This document shows, piece after piece, positions 25,658-33,793 of a DNA stretch of 64,000 bases. The DNA is from Candidatus Binatia bacterium (GTDB lineage Bacteria; Desulfobacterota; Binatia; HRBIN30). The notes under the pieces are model-generated. The model did not search any database. It was not told the DNA's origin and was given only the letters and a program-made list of their open reading frames with translations. Numbering within the stretch: the first letter of the stretch is position 1; every line of letters begins with the position of its first letter. The stretch spans positions 1 to 64,000 of the forward strand of contig JAKLJW010000017.1 of assembly GCA_023150935.1 (NCBI GenBank), in the 5' to 3' direction. The translations under genes were made by a program, and so were the position numbers.

Positions 25658-26863
25658 TCACTCGTGCGGTACGCCCGCCACCAGATTGTTGGTCAGCACG
25701 ACGTCACCCAGCGCCGATGCGCACGACGTGAACGACGCCGCCAGGTTGGCGCCGGCGGCACTCGGCGGCGACTGCGTCAGTGCGGCGCACTGGAACACTC
25801 CGCCCGTCGCTCCCTGCGGCCCCAGTTGCGGCCCGCCAACGGCGCCGGCGTGGAACACCGTCGCCGACGTGCTACCGGTCACGTAGGGCAGCGTCACCGG
25901 CGTCCCGCGCACCTCCACCGGATCGCTGTCGCTGCAGAACGTCGGCGTGCACAAACCGCTCTGCGTGCCGATGCGGATCGTGTTCATGAGTCGAGCCGAG
26001 CCCGACGGACCCGCGCCCGAGAGCGCGATCTCCCGCGGCTCGGCCGGCCCGCCCCCGTCGGGATGACAGTCCTGCGTAATGACCGAATCGATCGCATCGA
26101 GTCCCCCACAGCCGATCACACCGGCCGCGCTGTTCCCCGGTCCGTTGACGAAAGTGCAGGGCCTGGCCGCCGGGCACACGGTCGGACTGACGATACCGTC
26201 CCCGCACAACGGCGACGGCGTACCGTCAGCCTCGAAAATCGTGCCACCGCAGGTCTTCGCCGCGAAGCCGCGCACGCATGCGCATGCGAGCGTCGCCACC
26301 TGAACCTTCGGAAAGACGACGCTGTCGGCCTTGATGACGGCCGGAATCTCCCCGTCGCGTTCCTTACCGATCGTCAGCGTTTGATCGCCGGAGAGTGGGA
26401 TGGGCAGGCGCGCAACGATTTGCCCGTAGGTGATCACCCCGCTGGTTCCGGGCTGAATACCGCCCGGAATGGCGACTCCGGGCACCAGAGGAAAGGCCAC
26501 TTCCGTCTCGAAGGTGCAGTTGGCGGCGCACCCGTCGCCGCCGAAGGTCACGCAGCGGTCGCACATGCTGCCCGGGCAGTCGCCGTCGTCGTCGCAAGCG
26601 GTTCCGACTTTGGTTCCCGCCAGACACACACCCGGCTGGGCGTCGCCGCCGCAGGCGCCGTTCGACGTACATCCGCTACCGGCCAGATTGCCGCCGATAC
26701 AGATGCCGCCGTCGTCGCAGTCCTCGCCGGGCTCGACAACGCCGTTGCCGCAGGCCCCCGGCTCCGGCGGGACCGGTACGCCGTCGTCGTCCCCACAGCC
26801 GGATAACGTGAAAAGTCCGGCCGCTACCACCACAAACAGGATGTTCCTGAACGCTGGTTGCAT
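25658..26863 (-). CDS. Secreted Cys-rich lipoprotein with DUF4215-type repeat
   Basis: A 401-residue lipoprotein: signal with lipobox LSGC at about residues 20-23, an acidic GDDDG after the Cys, then CGNGVVEPGEDCDDG (about 38-52), the DUF4215 / myxococcal Cys-rich repeat. A long Gly/Pro/Thr-rich region with scattered Cys pairs follows. Function is unknown; such proteins are typical surface proteins of Deltaproteobacteria-like lineages. The large protein at 47333 carries a similar repeat. Confidence 0.8.
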   Translation of the reverse strand: MQPAFRNILFVVVAAGLFTLSGCGDDDGVPVPPEPGACGNGVVEPGEDCDDGGICIGGNLAGSGCTSNGACGGDAQPGVCLAGTKVGTACDDDGDCPGSMCDRCVTFGGDGCAANCTFETEVAFPLVPGVAIPGGIQPGTSGVITYGQIVARLPIPLSGDQTLTIGKERDGEIPAVIKADSVVFPKVQVATLACACVRGFAAKTCGGTIFEADGTPSPLCGDGIVSPTVCPAARPCTFVNGPGNSAAGVIGCGGLDAIDSVITQDCHPDGGGPAEPREIALSGAGPSGSARLMNTIRIGTQSGLCTPTFCSDSDPVEVRGTPVTLPYVTGSTSATVFHAGAVGGPQLGPQGATGGVFQCAALTQSPPSAAGANLAASFTSCASALGDVVLTNNLVAGVPHE

Positions 26864-27089
26864 GGCCTTCTCCCTTCTCGTCCTGCCTTACTTTGCAGCT
26901 TACGCCCAGCAGAAGGATGAGCAAGCGGGATTTTGGGGCACCCTTAACGGACAGGTTGTTAGGTTGTCAGGCTGGTGCGCGGTCAGGAATCAGCCGGCCC
27001 TCAGGCCCCGACGCGCCCGGGCCCCCACGCATTGACACAACCTCGCCATTACGGTTCGTTGCCCGGATGTTGAGTGGCCGGATGGCACT

Positions 27090-28490
27090 GTGGACCCCGA
27101 CGTCGTCGACATAGATCAACTTCCCAGCGCTGGAATAGGTGCGGTCGAGGCGGTCCGGATCGACCGCCCGCAAAGGCTACGGACGATCTGGGCTTTGGCC
27201 TGGCCGGTGATCGTGACGATGTCGCTCGAATCGGTTGTGGGGCTCGTCGACATGCTCATGGTCGGCCGTCTGGGGGCGGCGGCGGTAGCCGGGGTTGGCG
27301 TTGGCGTGCAGATATTGAACGCCATCACCACGGTTATGTTTGCGGTCGGCACCGGCACCCTGGCAGTAGTGGCGCGCCACATCGGAGCCGGCGAGGAGCG
27401 CGACGCAGAGGACGCGCTCATGCAGTCCTTGCTGGCAGCCGCCGGGCTCGCCGTGCTGGCGACGGTCCCGGTAATGCTCTGGGCTCCGGAACTCGTTTCC
27501 ATCTTCGGCGTTCGGGACGACGTTGCGGCGCAGTGTACTCCGTACGTGCGCATAATCATGCTGGGCCTGCCGGCGGACGCGCTTCTGTTCACTATCGCCA
27601 TGGGTCTGCGGGGGGCAGGAGACACGCGTACTCCGTTGATGGTCGGAGCGGTGACCGGGTTAACCAAGCTGGCATTCAATTACTTGCTGATCTTCGGCTC
27701 GCTCGGAGCACCGGCGCTGGGCGTACCGGGAGCCGCACTGGCGACGGCGATTGCTTTCACGACCGGCGCCGGGGCGGCGCTGGCACTGCTGGCGAGCGGG
27801 CGGCTGGCGCTGCGTCTCGAGTGGCACCGCATGCGGCCGCACCTCCCCGTCATGGGACGCGTGCTTCGCATCGGCTACCCGGCGGCGATCGAGCACGCGT
27901 TGATGCAGATCGGCTTTTTCCTCTACATCATTTTCGCGGCCCGCTACGGCACGGCGGCGGTGGCTGCGTACTTCATCGGCGTACGCATTCTGGCGCTGTC
28001 GTTTCTCCCCGGCTTCGGTTTCACCGCGGCGGCGGGAGCATTGGTCGGCCAGAACCTCGGGGCCCAGCAGCCGTTGGAGGCGGAGCGCAGCGGTTGGGAA
28101 TCGACGCGGCTGGCCCTCTACCTGATGACCGCCGCCGGCATCGTCATATATCTCGCTGCCGAGCCGATTGCGCGCCTGTTCGTCGACGACCCGGCGGTGA
28201 TTGCCAACGCGGTGCCGTTCATTCACGTGCTCGCGGCGGCGCAGCCGCTGATGGCGATCGACTTCACGCTCGGCGGCGCACTACGTGGCGCCGGAGACAC
28301 GCGCTTCCCGCTGGTTGCGGTCTTCGTCGCCTTCTACGGCTGCCGCCTCGGCCTGGCGTCGCTGGTCACTTTCTGGTGGCACCTCGACGTGTTCTGGCTG
28401 TGGTTCGCCCTGATCGGCGACTATGTGGCGCGCTGCGTCTTGAAGGGATGGCGGTTCCGGTCCGGCAAGTGGAAGGAAGCCGCAGTGTAA
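27090..28490 (+). CDS. MATE-family multidrug/Na+ antiporter
   Basis: A 466-residue protein with 12 predicted membrane helices in two related halves, each with the MATE pattern (GLVDMLMVGRLG in half 1, LVGQNLGAQ in half 2, and GLRGAGDTRTP / GALRGAGDTRFP loops). It is likely a cation-coupled drug or metabolite exporter. The start is probably the GTG at 27090. The substrate is unknown. Confidence 0.88.
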   Translation: MDPDVVDIDQLPSAGIGAVEAVRIDRPQRLRTIWALAWPVIVTMSLESVVGLVDMLMVGRLGAAAVAGVGVGVQILNAITTVMFAVGTGTLAVVARHIGAGEERDAEDALMQSLLAAAGLAVLATVPVMLWAPELVSIFGVRDDVAAQCTPYVRIIMLGLPADALLFTIAMGLRGAGDTRTPLMVGAVTGLTKLAFNYLLIFGSLGAPALGVPGAALATAIAFTTGAGAALALLASGRLALRLEWHRMRPHLPVMGRVLRIGYPAAIEHALMQIGFFLYIIFAARYGTAAVAAYFIGVRILALSFLPGFGFTAAAGALVGQNLGAQQPLEAERSGWESTRLALYLMTAAGIVIYLAAEPIARLFVDDPAVIANAVPFIHVLAAAQPLMAIDFTLGGALRGAGDTRFPLVAVFVAFYGCRLGLASLVTFWWHLDVFWLWFALIGDYVARCVLKGWRFRSGKWKEAAV

Positions 28491-28516
28491 GAGGCCCCCC
28501 AGGCCCTCAGGCCCCC

Positions 28517-29518
28517 TCAAGCCCCCCCTCCCCGCTCGCGCCTCCTCTGGCGGGCCACGGCCCGGTTGTGCTCTTCGAGGGTGCGCGAGAACTCGTGCAT
28601 GCCGTCCTGGCGGGCGACGAAGTACAGGTAGGGAACGTCGGCCGGGGACACCGCGGCTTCGAGGGCAGCCAGGCCGGGATTGCAGATCGGTCCGGGGGGG
28701 AGGCCGCGATGGAGATACGTGTTGTACGGTGACGGACGATCCACGTCGGCCGCCGTCGGCACCGGCCGCCCGACCCGACCGTAGACGACGGTCGGGTCAG
28801 CCTGCAGCGGCATACCGATGCGCAACCGGTTGCGAAACACCCCCGCGACAATGGCTCGCTCGCCGTCCACGCCGGTCTCCTTCTCGACTATGGAGGCCAA
28901 CGTGACCGCCTCGGCCTCGGTCAGGTCGGCCGCTATGCGCGGGCCGTGCCATGCCGCCGTCACCGCACGGAAGCGCCCCACCATGGTCGTCAGGATGTCC
29001 TCCGGTGACGCCCCCGGCTCGAAGGCGTACGTATCCGGAAACAGGTACCCTTCGAGCCCGGTGACGGGGAGGTCCAGGCGAGCCAAGAACGCGGGATCGC
29101 TGGCCGCGCACCAGAAGCGGTCGGCACCGCCAAGACCGGCGGCGGCCAGGACGGCGATCGTCTCCGCCACCGTACTGCCTTCCGGGACGGTCACGCTGCG
29201 CAAGGCCGAGGTTGGAGATCGCAGCATGTCGAGCACCTGCCGGATCGATACCGGCGCGCTGAAGCGATACGTGCCCGCTCGCGCGGCACGATCGGCCTGC
29301 GTGGCCCGCGCCCACAGTCGCGCCAGCCAGGCCGACCGGACAACGCCCGCGGCGGCGAGCCGTTCGGCCGTGATTCGGAAGGGCTCGCCCGATTGCACCG
29401 TGACCACCGCCCCGCCCTCGGCCAGCGGCACCGGTGCGTTGAGCGCCCACCGCCCACCCGCAGCTACCGCCAGCGCAACCAGGCCGAGCAAACCCCCGCC
29501 GAAGAAGACACGTCGCAT
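28517..29518 (-). CDS. mltG: Endolytic murein transglycosylase MltG (YceG-like)
   Basis: A 333-residue inner-membrane protein: one N-terminal helix (about 5-22), a LysM-like region, then the YceG catalytic domain with SIVEKETGV, whose Glu is the catalytic residue, and FRNRLRIGMPLQADPTVVYG. MltG cuts nascent peptidoglycan strands to end elongation. It is convergent with the MATE gene, with a C-rich spacer between. The upstream region holds hairpins at 29533-29628. Confidence 0.9.
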   Translation of the reverse strand: MRRVFFGGGLLGLVALAVAAGGRWALNAPVPLAEGGAVVTVQSGEPFRITAERLAAAGVVRSAWLARLWARATQADRAARAGTYRFSAPVSIRQVLDMLRSPTSALRSVTVPEGSTVAETIAVLAAAGLGGADRFWCAASDPAFLARLDLPVTGLEGYLFPDTYAFEPGASPEDILTTMVGRFRAVTAAWHGPRIAADLTEAEAVTLASIVEKETGVDGERAIVAGVFRNRLRIGMPLQADPTVVYGRVGRPVPTAADVDRPSPYNTYLHRGLPPGPICNPGLAALEAAVSPADVPYLYFVARQDGMHEFSRTLEEHNRAVARQRRRERGGGA

Positions 29519-29532
29519 CTGTGTACCTCAGC

Positions 29533-29628
29533 GCGGGCTTCGCCCGCAACCCATTGCGGATTGCGGAATGCGGATTGCGGAACTCATGAATCCGTCGTCC
29601 GCAATCCGAAATCCGCATTCCGAAATTC
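29533..29628. repeat. Short hairpin plus GCGGATT-type heptamer inverted repeats
   Basis: GCGGGC-TTC-GCCCGC (29533-29547) is a perfect short hairpin. Next come GCGGATT/GCGGAAT heptamers (29553-29582) and their complements (29597-29628), forming a longer imperfect hairpin. Similar heptamer runs occur at 32433-32483 and 32908-32940. Confidence 0.75.
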
Positions 29629-29721
29629 TTCGCACCATGCGACGAACTCGCGAACTAGTGGCTCAGACGCTCAGGGGCGCTCCGCCTTTGCTACCTCGCC
29701 GCCGTATGCCAGAGTAGACCG

Positions 29722-30528
29722 ATGCGTCCACCCTTCCTAGTCGATCGCAAGCCCCGCGTCTTCGGCCATCGTGGCGCCGCCGGCCTGGCGCCGGAGAACA
29801 CCCTGCCCTCCTTCGCTCTCGGGCTGACCCTTGGCGCCGACATCCTCGAACTCGATGTCCACGCCAGCCGCGACGGGATCATTGTCGTCATTCACGACCC
29901 AACCCTAGAACGTACCACGAACGGCAGTGGCGAGGTGCGCGATCATACCTTCCACGAACTCAGGCAGCTCGACGCCGGGTATCATTTCACGCGCGACGGT
30001 CGCGACTTCCCGTTTCGGGGCCAGGGAGTTCGACTCTGCACGCTGGAAGAGGTCCTGCGCGAATTCCCGCTGGCCCCCTGCAACATCGAGCTCAAGCAAG
30101 GCGAGCCCTCCATCGTCGCCGACGTGGTCCAGTTGATAACGCGTCTCGATGCGCACCGGCGCGTCCTACTGGCGGCCGAGCACGACGAGATCATGCGGGA
30201 GATCCGCGCTTGCTCCGGCGAGATCGCCACCAGTTTCTCGGCCGCCGAAGTCGCGGACTTCGTACGCCGTTGCGCCAGCGGCGACCTGGCAGGATTTCGT
30301 CCCGCGGGTTGCGCCTTACAGATTCCGCCGCGCTTCGGAGATTTCGACCTCGTGACCACGGCCAGCGTCGAGGCCGCGCACGCCGCCGGCCTCGATGTAC
30401 ACGTGTGGACCATCAACCACCGGGACGAAATGGACGCCCTGCTGGCACTCGGCGTCGACGGCATCATCTCCGACCTTCCGGGCGTCGCGCGCCTCGCCGT
30501 CGACGCCGCACCGCCGCGCCAGCGCTAG
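29722..30528 (+). CDS. Glycerophosphodiester phosphodiesterase (UgpQ/GlpQ type)
   Basis: A 268-residue GDPD TIM barrel. It shows GHRGAAGLAPENTLPSF at the N-terminus with catalytic His and metal ligands, LELDVHASRDGIIVVIHDPTLERT with the ELD and HD motifs, and VHVWTINHRDEMDALLALGVDGIISD at the end. It hydrolyses glycerophosphodiesters to an alcohol and glycerol 3-phosphate. No signal peptide is seen, so it is probably cytoplasmic. It is monocistronic. Confidence 0.9.
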   Translation: MRPPFLVDRKPRVFGHRGAAGLAPENTLPSFALGLTLGADILELDVHASRDGIIVVIHDPTLERTTNGSGEVRDHTFHELRQLDAGYHFTRDGRDFPFRGQGVRLCTLEEVLREFPLAPCNIELKQGEPSIVADVVQLITRLDAHRRVLLAAEHDEIMREIRACSGEIATSFSAAEVADFVRRCASGDLAGFRPAGCALQIPPRFGDFDLVTTASVEAAHAAGLDVHVWTINHRDEMDALLALGVDGIISDLPGVARLAVDAAPPRQR

Positions 30529-30574
30529 TCCTAAGGCAGGGAACGATGACGACACAACGAGGTAGGATACCTCG

Positions 30575-30679
30575 ATGACCACGACTGCCAGGACCGTACA
30601 GACCCATCTCTTCTCTGGATGGAAAGAACACGAGAGGGATCCGATCGTCGCCAAGACGAAGCAGAAGGCAGCGAACTGA
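30575..30679 (+). CDS. Possible 34-residue peptide, unrecognised
   Basis: An ATG-to-TGA frame of 34 codons directly after a small CGAGGTA-GGA-TACCTCG stem (about 30559-30574). It is Lys/Thr-rich with the central segment SGWKEHERDP. It could be a remnant of a degraded gene or chance. It is listed because it sits alone in a gap. Confidence 0.15.
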   Translation: MTTTARTVQTHLFSGWKEHERDPIVAKTKQKAAN

Positions 30680-30717
30680 CCTCGGCAGAGGAGGAACTGC
30701 GGAGCCGATAGCCCGTA

Positions 30718-31460
30718 CTATCCGCGCCGAGGGTGTTCTTCCTCCGCAAACCAGCTGTCGAAGTCGTAGCCGTTGATCACTCGCAACGCCGGCAGAGCCG
30801 GCAGGGTGTGCGCACGCGGGGTGCGACATGCGACCCAGTGTTCCGCGGTCGCGCGCTTGCCTAGTAGGGCGAGCACTTTGAGCATCGGCCGCAGGGTCCT
30901 GGTATCGGTCAGGTTCTCCGACCACTTCGCCTCTACAAGCCGCAGCCGCCCCTCGTGCTCGATGACGAAGTCCACCTCGGTGCCGTGCGCATCACGCCAG
31001 AAGAAGAGCCCCGCGGCCGACCCGGTCGCCATCTTGGCGCGCAGAATCTGACCCAGGACGAAAGTCTCCCAGATGGAACCGATGAAGGGCGAACGTTCCA
31101 TGCCCGCCGGTGAATCAAGCCCCAGAAGAAAGCAGAGCAAGCCGGTGTCGCGGAAGTAAAGCTTCGGCGTCTTGATCAAACGCTTGCCGAGGTTGCGGAA
31201 ATAGGGCTCGAGCAGGACGATCTGATTCGATGCCTCCAAGACCGATAGCCAATCTCGCGCGGTCGTGGCGGCGATGCCCACGTCGCGCGCAAGCTCGACC
31301 AGATTCAGCAGTTGCCCCGAACGTGCCGCGCAGGCCCGTAGAAAGCGCTCGAAGTCGCGCAGGCTCCCGACGCGGACCAGCTGACGCACGTCACGTTCGA
31401 GATACGTCGCCACGTAGCTGGTATAGAAATCACGCGCATCGAGGTCGCGAACTCGATACA
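30718..31460 (-). pseudogene. C-terminal part of an AAA ATPase with DUF4143 domain
   Basis: From SLYRVRDLDARDFY on, the minus-strand frame matches the C-terminal two thirds of DUF4143 ATPases: YLERDVRQLV, helix-turn-helix-like LARDVGIAATTARDWLSVLE, LYFRDTGLLCFLLGL, FFWRDAHGTEVDFVIE, EAKW. The N-terminal P-loop domain is absent; the homology starts at a junction with a vapC fragment. The nuclease-like half may fold but the ATPase half is gone. Confidence 0.75.
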
Positions 31461-31561
31461 GCGAGGTCGTCGGCGCTCTCCTGCTGGAGGTGCGTGCATA
31501 CGGTCGGCGGGCGGCCACGCACCGCGTGAATCATGACGTTGGTGTCGAGCAGCCAGATCAC
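31451..31561 (-). pseudogene. N-terminal fragment of a VapC (PIN-domain) toxin
   Basis: A GTG start gives WLLDTNVMIHAVRGRP, the PIN-domain first strand with its metal-binding Asp. After about 37 codons the homology stops at the junction with the DUF4143 fragment, then a stop follows. The GTG overlaps the stop of an upstream antitoxin-like tail, the usual TA coupling. Confidence 0.65.
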
Positions 31562-31641
31562 ACGTCGTCCGCGGCGAGATCGAGGAGGTGCCCGCCGATC
31601 GGAACGACGCGACCCAGCCGCCTGTCGGAGAAAGGCCCGCT
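31558..31641 (-). pseudogene. C-terminal tail of an antitoxin-like gene upstream of the vapC fragment
   Basis: The frame ends in RLGRVVPIGGHLLDLAADDV with its TGA overlapping the vapC GTG. It is cut upstream by repeat copy B. Identification as an antitoxin rests mainly on position and overlap. Confidence 0.4.
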
Positions 31642-31645
31642 GGTG

Positions 31646-31951
31646 CTTCGACAAGCTCAGCACGAGCGGGCTCTGCCTTGATTTCACGGCATTGTCCGCT
31701 CGCCCTGAACTACTATCGCCGAAAGTCTTGCCGTGGTGCGCAGACTTTTCCGGTCATTGAGCGGCAGTGGCCCACCGATCGTCCCGAGTAGCCGTCGTCT
31801 TCTCAGACGGCGTATCGAGGGAGGCGGGTAACCACGACGGCGGCCCCTCGATACGCGCCCTGAGAAGACGGGCGCTACTCGGGGCGAACGGGTTCCGGTC
31901 GCCAGGTTGGGATGCGGGCGCCAGCCCGCGCTAAGCCCGTCGAAGGGCGAG
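31646..31951. repeat. Dispersed composite repeat, copy B, carrying an inserted REPIN
   Basis: The left part (GCTTCGACAAGCTCAGC ... CTGAACTACTATCGCCGAAAG) and right part (GCGGGCGCCAGCCCGCGCT ... CCCGTCGAAGGG) match copy A. The central 20-bp-stem module of copy A is replaced by a different double hairpin (31783-31883), indicating modular exchange. Confidence 0.8.
31783..31883. repeat. REPIN-like double hairpin (two GTAG palindromes in opposite orientation)
   Basis: The arms 31783-31821 and 31845-31883 are inverted and match at 33 of 39 positions. Each arm has a GTAG head and its own stem: GCCGTC/GACGGC in one and GCGCCC/GGGCGC in the other, around the same GTCTTCTCA loop. The six mismatches between arms all fall in these stems and are compensated inside each arm. 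This is the architecture of REP doublets mobilised by RAYT transposases; no RAYT gene is in the window. Confidence 0.75.
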
Positions 31952-31979
31952 GGGCCGCTTTCTGCGACCGGCTCCTAGA

Positions 31980-32096
31980 TCAAGGTCCTTCGCGCGCCGG
32001 GCCACACGCTGACAGTAGCCAATCGGCCATTTTCGCCACCGGCTCCAGGATCACGACATCACCTTCCTTGCGGATGGCCACTTCCTTGCCCTGCGG
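31980..32096 (-). pseudogene. Antitoxin fragment (VapB/AbrB-like C-terminal part)
   Basis: The minus-strand frame reads GKEVAIRKEGDVVILEP then a helical tail and a stop. The EVxIRxEGDxVILxP pattern is typical of VapB antitoxins. An ATG with MSNTVF-like sequence lies just upstream but out of frame, so the start has been lost or shifted. No toxin follows. Confidence 0.45.
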
Positions 32097-32190
32097 ACAG
32101 CCGGCATAAACACCGTGTTCGACATAAGATCGATTCTCGGACGTTGCCCGCCATCCCCCTCGTCTTTACGATCGCCCCTCCACAGCCCGT
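32093..32190. repeat. 98-bp inverted repeat, left copy
   Basis: The reverse complement matches 34356-34453 at 94 of 98 positions. All four differences are transitions and lie in the last 27 bases, which read as MSNT(V/A)F(M/I)PA(V/I)R from an ATG; the other 71 bases are identical. The two copies bracket 2165 bp of broken toxin-antitoxin and transposase genes. Confidence 0.9.
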
Positions 32191-32299
32191 GCGCAGCGCG
32201 GACAAAGCGCGTGTCAACAAAAGATTGCGCCCGCAGGCCGGCCGCACCGGGGCGCCGGCAGGACGGGTGCCGGCGCCGGGCGCACCTCGGCGCCGCCCG

Positions 32300-32424
32300 T
32301 CACTCCACGAACTGCTCGGACACGCTCTCGCAACCCGGGAGCTGCGGCGGCAACCGCGCCGGGGCCGCGACCGCCGGTGCCGTCGGCAGGCCGAGATGGC
32401 GGAGGATCTTCTCGATCACCGCGG
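32300..32424 (-). pseudogene. Tail of an IS91-family-like transposase
   Basis: The minus-strand frame VIEKILRHLGLPT followed by a Pro/Ala-rich end and a natural stop at 32300 resembles the extreme C-terminus of IS91-type transposases (RKILxHLGLPT...PP). Upstream coding is replaced by GCGGATT repeats. It is the only trace of a transposase in the region. Confidence 0.5.
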
Positions 32425-32432
32425 GGGCGGAT

Positions 32433-32483
32433 TGGGGATTTCGGATTGCGGATTTCGGATTGCGGATTGCGGAGTGAGATGGT
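32433..32483. repeat. GCGGATT/TTCGGATT heptamer-octamer run
   Basis: About six imperfect copies of GGATTTCGGATTGC-type units, related to 29553-29628 and to their inverted counterpart at 32908-32940. The last two runs bracket the four-helix-bundle gene. Confidence 0.7.
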
Positions 32484-32486
32484 CGC

Positions 32487-32852
32487 TTACCTGGTCCGGT
32501 CCCTTGCTGTGCGGGCGGTTTTGATGGACGAGACCGTGATCGCCAGCAGTTCGTTCGCTTCTTGCCGCAGGGCTGCGACTGCGTCGGCGGTCGTACCGCC
32601 GCTCTCCATGAGCAGTTCCATCCAGTACATCGACTCATCCGCCTCTTCCTCGACGATCCCCATCTTGGAGACGAAGTCGGCCAACGACCGGGCACGGCAG
32701 GCGGCCCGGTAGTTGGCCCCGACGGACGTCGCCGACCGCAGCAATTGCCGCCCGATTACCTCTGCGGTTCTGGCGCGCGGCGACGACTCAACCAGATGGA
32801 TCACGCCCAACGCGAACCGGCGCGTTCGCCGCTTCAGCTCATCCTTCGTCAT
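32487..32852 (-). CDS. Four-helix-bundle protein (S23 / 23S rRNA intervening-sequence family)
   Basis: A 121-residue all-helical protein. It shows QLLRSATSVGANYRAACRARSLADFVSKM, the core of the S23/IVP family, followed by EEADESMYWMELL and a C-terminal helix with EANELLAI. I chose the ATG at 32852, giving the usual family length. Such genes sit in 23S rRNA intervening sequences or as free-standing cargo. Here it is bracketed by GCGGATT repeats (32433-32483 and 32908-32940), like a small mobile cassette. Function is unknown. Confidence 0.85.
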   Translation of the reverse strand: MTKDELKRRTRRFALGVIHLVESSPRARTAEVIGRQLLRSATSVGANYRAACRARSLADFVSKMGIVEEEADESMYWMELLMESGGTTADAVAALRQEANELLAITVSSIKTARTARDRTR

Positions 32853-33291
32853 GGCCCGTGGCACCTCTGCCCGTGTAACCCGCACCCCGTCGACATGGCA
32901 GACTGTCCGGAATCCGCAATCCGCAATCGGCAATCAGCAAGTGGTGTCCGGTTTCCTGTTTCCGGTTTTCTGTTCCTGACTTCGGGTCAAACCCAGCCGG
33001 GGCAACACGGTGCCCTCGGGCTGGCGGCGGACGTACGTGCATTGCCCACGCCCCAGCCCCGCGCCGTGCTCACATTCGGCCCGTAGCGATCGCTCCGAAC
33101 GCAAGCTCGCCGGCATTGAATCGCCCGGCACCGAATCCACGTCCACGAGTCAGCACCGCGAATGCCAGCCCGTGCGGCACGGACGTCCGCACACACCGCC
33201 CCGGTGTGCCCGTGTCGAGAGCACGCCCCTGCGGCGTTCATGTACTCAGTCGGAGGACGCGCGATCTGGGGTTTGGAGACTTCGGCTGCCA
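32853..33291. other. Gap without a supported gene
   Basis: It contains the inverted GCGGATT-type run at 32908-32940 and otherwise GC-rich sequence with no frame I can defend. It leads into the hexamer repeat at 33292. Confidence 0.5.
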
Positions 33292-33368
33292 CTCCGTACA
33301 CGTACTCAGCGAAGCGGTACGCGTACTCGTACACGGACTGAGGGCACGCAGCGATGAAGTTGGACCAC
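33292..33368. repeat. Third copy of the hexamer/four-helix-stub repeat
   Basis: It closely matches 79-161 and 301-378, including CGTACTC hexamers, GGCACGCAGCG and an ATG followed by codons for MKLDH. It has one hexamer fewer than copy 1. It then breaks off into an antitoxin fragment. Confidence 0.85.
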
Positions 33369-33373
33369 AGGCG

Positions 33374-33490
33374 TGCGGGAATTGTGGAGAGTACTATCTC
33401 GACGAGACGGTTGCGGACCGAGTCTTTGCGCAGGCCGAAGACGCGGTACGCCGGCAGGCTGAGATCGAAGTACTGCGTTATGCGGCCTAG
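33374..33490 (+). pseudogene. C-terminal fragment of an MqsA/YgiT-type zinc-finger antitoxin
   Basis: The frame CGNCGEYYLDETVADRVF, a variant of the CxxCG(E/x)YYLxxE motif, continues with AEDAVRRQAEIEVLRYAA and a stop. This is the second zinc-binding CxxC and following helix of YgiT-type antitoxins. The first half is missing: the sequence upstream is the hexamer repeat, whose MKLDH stub is in another frame. Confidence 0.65.
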
Positions 33491-33592
33491 TGCCCTGCAA
33501 GGTGTCGGCTGGGAAGGAAGCCGGGCTCGCTAGCTCTGCGAATCGCGTGCGGAACTTTACGCAGAGCCGTGAACCCTGATACTCTGTGACCG

Positions 33593-33793
33593 ATGAAGGC
33601 AACATTGACCGAACCTGAAATCGTGACGCGCAAGGGAAAGCCCGTCTCCGTCATCATCCCCATCAAAGACTACGAAGAGCTCTTGGAGCGCCTGGAGGAT
33701 TCTGACGACGTGGCTTGGCTCAAACGCGCCCGCCGCAAGCCAATGCAATATCGTCCGCTGGAAGACTACGTCGCCGGGCGCAACCGCAAGTGA
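33593..33793 (+). CDS. Phd/YefM-RelB-type antitoxin
   Basis: A 66-residue protein with the Phd-like pattern TEPEIVTRKGKPVSVIIPIKDYEELLERLED: a beta hairpin (GKPVSVIIP) and the DYEELLERL helix used for dimerisation and DNA binding, then a basic tail for toxin binding. Its stop overlaps the GTG start of the RelE-like gene (GTGA). It appears intact, whereas its toxin is not. Confidence 0.8.
   Translation: MKATLTEPEIVTRKGKPVSVIIPIKDYEELLERLEDSDDVAWLKRARRKPMQYRPLEDYVAGRNRK

Noticed and set aside
25364..26806. 480-codon plus-strand open frame through the repeat and the Cys-rich lipoprotein
   Set aside because: Antisense to a lipoprotein with a clear signal and lipobox. The frame is Arg/Gly-rich without motifs.
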